Below, piece by piece: positions 6,006-7,339 of a stretch of DNA of 7,339 nucleotides. Location of the stretch: contig JBBQTU010000215.1 in NCBI GenBank assembly GCA_038213005.1, positions 1 to 7,339 of the forward strand, read 5' to 3'. The position numbers and the translations under genes are program-made. Position 1 is the first letter of the stretch, and the number at the start of each line of letters is the position of its first letter. The notes beneath the pieces are model-generated. The model was not told the origin of the DNA, searched no databases, and saw only the letters and a list, made by a program, of their open reading frames with translations. The stretch is from JBBQTU01 sp038213005. Its GTDB lineage: Bacteria > Planctomycetota > Phycisphaerae > Tepidisphaerales > Tepidisphaeraceae.

Positions 6006-6578
6006 ATGGATGTTGTGGTTGCCATCACCGGCGCATCAGGCGCCTTGTACGCACAGCGATGCATCCGGGGCCTGACGGTCGCCGGCGTGCGTGTGCATCT
6101 GATTGTTTCACCCTTGGGACGACGCCTCCTGTGCGATGAACTTGGCTATCGCGAGGTCGACCTTGGCGTGCTGTCTGACGGTCATGCGGATCGTGTGGTG
6201 CTCTACAATTATGCGGATGTCGGTTCGCGACTGGCAAGCGGCGGGTTTGTTCACCAGGGCATGGTGGTAATTCCGTGCAGCAGCAATACGCTGGGGCAGA
6301 TCGCCTCCGGGCTGGGCGATAACCTGATCGCTCGTGCCGCGGCGGTGGCGCTGAAGGAGCGACGGCGGCTGGTGCTGGTGCATCGTGAGATGCCGTTGTC
6401 CCTGGTGGACATCAATCATTACCAATTGCTTACGCAGGCCGGGGCCGTGATCGCGCCGGCGTGTCCGGGATGGTATCATACGCCGCAGACCGTGACTGAG
6501 TTGGCGGATTTCGTTGCGGGGAAGGTGCTGGATCTGCTGGGGGTGAACCACGAGTTGGTGCCTCGCTGGGAACCGTAA
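6006..6578 (+). CDS. ubiX: Flavin prenyltransferase UbiX
   Basis: A 190-residue enzyme that joins a dimethylallyl group to reduced FMN, giving the prenylated FMN cofactor of UbiD-type decarboxylases. It contributes to quinone synthesis indirectly, by activating the UbiD-family decarboxylase of the pathway (UbiD, or the UbiD-like enzyme of the futalosine menaquinone route). Visible marks: FMN-binding VVVAITGASGALYAQRC (3-19); VIPCSSNTLGQIASGLGDNL (88-107); LKERRRLVLVHREMPLS (116-132), with the conserved Lys and Arg-Glu pair of the phosphate and active sites; and PACPGWYHTP (151-160), with the conserved Tyr near Y157. Length is normal for the family. It starts 28 nt after ubiE with an AGGA site, and the histidine kinase follows after 24 nt, so all are probably on one transcript. 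No ubiD partner is in the window. Close relatives such as phenylacrylate decarboxylase subunits share the fold and function, so the call is secure. Confidence 0.95.
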   Translation: MDVVVAITGASGALYAQRCIRGLTVAGVRVHLIVSPLGRRLLCDELGYREVDLGVLSDGHADRVVLYNYADVGSRLASGGFVHQGMVVIPCSSNTLGQIASGLGDNLIARAAAVALKERRRLVLVHREMPLSLVDINHYQLLTQAGAVIAPACPGWYHTPQTVTELADFVAGKVLDLLGVNHELVPRWEP

Positions 6579-6590
6579 TACGCGAGCAAT

Positions 6591-6595
6591 GGGAG
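6591..6595 (+). promoter_or_regulatory. Shine-Dalgarno fixing the GTG start of the histidine kinase
   Basis: GGGAG ends 7 nt before GTG at 6603, ideal spacing. It is the clearest ribosome binding site in the window and sets the start of the last gene, which has no suitable in-frame ATG before the PAS domain. Confidence 0.65.
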
Positions 6596-6602
6596 ATCAG
6601 CA

Positions 6603-7339
6603 GTGCCTGAACAGGACAATGCAAAACCAGCAGCCGATAGCGTTTCGCGGCTCCGCGAGACGGCGGAGTTCTTGCGCGCGGTCGTTGAGACGGCCGTGGA
6701 TGCGATCATCACGATCGACGAGCGCGGCATCGTGCGGACCGTCAACCCCGCCACCGAGCGGCTGTTCGGCTACATGCGTCAGGAGATGGTCGGGCAGAAC
6801 GTGTCCATGATCATGCCTCAGCCGCAGCGGCGGGAGCATGATGGCTATCTCGCCCGGTATCTCCAGACGGGGCAGGCCCACATCATCGGGATCGGACGGG
6901 ATGTGGAAGGCCAGCGGAAGGACGGTAGCCGCTTTCCGCTGCATCTGAGTGTCAGCGAGATGAGGGTCGAGGGGACGCGGATGTTTGCGGGGATATTGCG
7001 GGACATTTCGGCAATGAAGCGGGTGGAAGAGGAGACCCGGCGAGCCAAAGAGGCTGCCGAGGCCGCCAGCCATGCGAAAGATCAGTTTCTGGCCGTGCTG
7101 AGTCACGAGTTGCGTACGCCGCTGACGCCGGCGCTGGCGACGCTGTCTCTGCTGGAGAGCCGCGACGATCTGCCGCCGGAGGCGGCGGAACTGCTGGAAC
7201 TCGCCCGCCGGAATGTCGAGATGCAGGCCCGGTTGATCGACGACCTGCTGGATCTCACGCGCGTGAGCACGGGCAAGCTTCAACTGAACATCGAGACGCT
7301 GGACGTGCATCCTGTGCTGGATGACGTGGTGGACATCTG
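6603..7339 (+). CDS. FixL-like heme-PAS sensor histidine kinase (partial, C-terminus beyond window)
   Basis: The first 245 codons of a two-component sensor kinase. A PAS domain (about 21-136) is followed by a charged, probably coiled-coil linker (137-160, RVEEETRRAKEAAEAA) and a HisKA dimerisation/phosphoacceptor domain (about 158-225). The H-box is QFLAVLSHELRTPLTP, with phosphoacceptor H168. The ATPase domain lies beyond base 7339. The PAS domain carries the FixL heme-pocket pattern: REHDGYLARY places H79 at the heme-ligating His (H200 of Bradyrhizobium FixL), R85 at R206, H93 at H214, I94 at I215 and R99 (in HIIGIGR) at R220, the Arg that hydrogen-bonds bound O2. L115 and V117 match distal-pocket L236 and I238. 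In FixL, O2 on the heme switches the kinase off. No transmembrane segment precedes the PAS domain, so this is a soluble sensor as far as seen. The GTG start at 6603 is set by GGGAG 7 nt upstream. It lies 24 nt after ubiX with no terminator between. No response regulator is visible; one may follow. Confidence 0.92.
   Translation, partial: MPEQDNAKPAADSVSRLRETAEFLRAVVETAVDAIITIDERGIVRTVNPATERLFGYMRQEMVGQNVSMIMPQPQRREHDGYLARYLQTGQAHIIGIGRDVEGQRKDGSRFPLHLSVSEMRVEGTRMFAGILRDISAMKRVEEETRRAKEAAEAASHAKDQFLAVLSHELRTPLTPALATLSLLESRDDLPPEAAELLELARRNVEMQARLIDDLLDLTRVSTGKLQLNIETLDVHPVLDDVVDI

Noticed and set aside
6597..7310. 237-codon open frame on the minus strand
   Set aside because: Antisense to the PAS histidine kinase, whose PAS and H-box motifs prove the plus-strand reading.

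Overview
The window is GC-rich (well over half G+C by eye, not counted) and densely coded, with eight genes, two of them cut by the window edges. It looks like a chromosomal segment of a GC-rich, non-proteobacterial Gram-negative bacterium. My best guess is Planctomycetota or a related lineage. The grounds are a quinone methyltransferase with lineage-type insertions next to a flavin prenyltransferase, a periplasmic thiol-reduction protein (DsbD), and weak use of Shine-Dalgarno sites. This placement is an inference; there is no rRNA or marker gene to settle it.

Left part, minus strand (1-3625). Reading leftward from the divergent promoter region near 3626-3758: a complete dsbD (1790-3625) is followed 27 nt later by a galactokinase-like GHMP kinase (491-1762), probably in one transcript. 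A strong GC palindrome (461-479) lies just past the kinase. Then comes a toxin-first type II toxin-antitoxin module: a RelE/ParE-fold toxin (88-342), and 4 nt after it the start of its antitoxin (83 to beyond base 1). The module's putative promoter is built on three 9-bp-spaced copies of TCAATC (355-378). The predicted transcription start falls on the A of the toxin ATG, so the transcript may be leaderless.

Right part, plus strand (3759-7339). Four genes lie head to tail with gaps of -4, 28 and 24 nt and look like one operon: a GT4-type glycosyltransferase, ubiE/menG (last methylation step in quinone synthesis), ubiX (makes the prenylated flavin used by UbiD-type decarboxylases), and a PAS histidine kinase that runs off the window end. 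The PAS domain carries the heme-pocket signature of the oxygen sensor FixL: proximal His, the Fα-helix Arg, and the HIIGIGR loop with the distal Arg. The kinase is therefore probably a heme-based O2 sensor. Its position directly behind two quinone-synthesis genes is the most interesting observation in the window, because it suggests that respiratory quinone supply and oxygen sensing are linked.

I saw no tRNA, rRNA, CRISPR array, insertion sequence or phage gene. No wholly new system is evident. The points worth following are the FixL-like sensor in a quinone operon, the iteron-bearing leaderless TA promoter, and the altered sugar-binding motif of the GHMP kinase.
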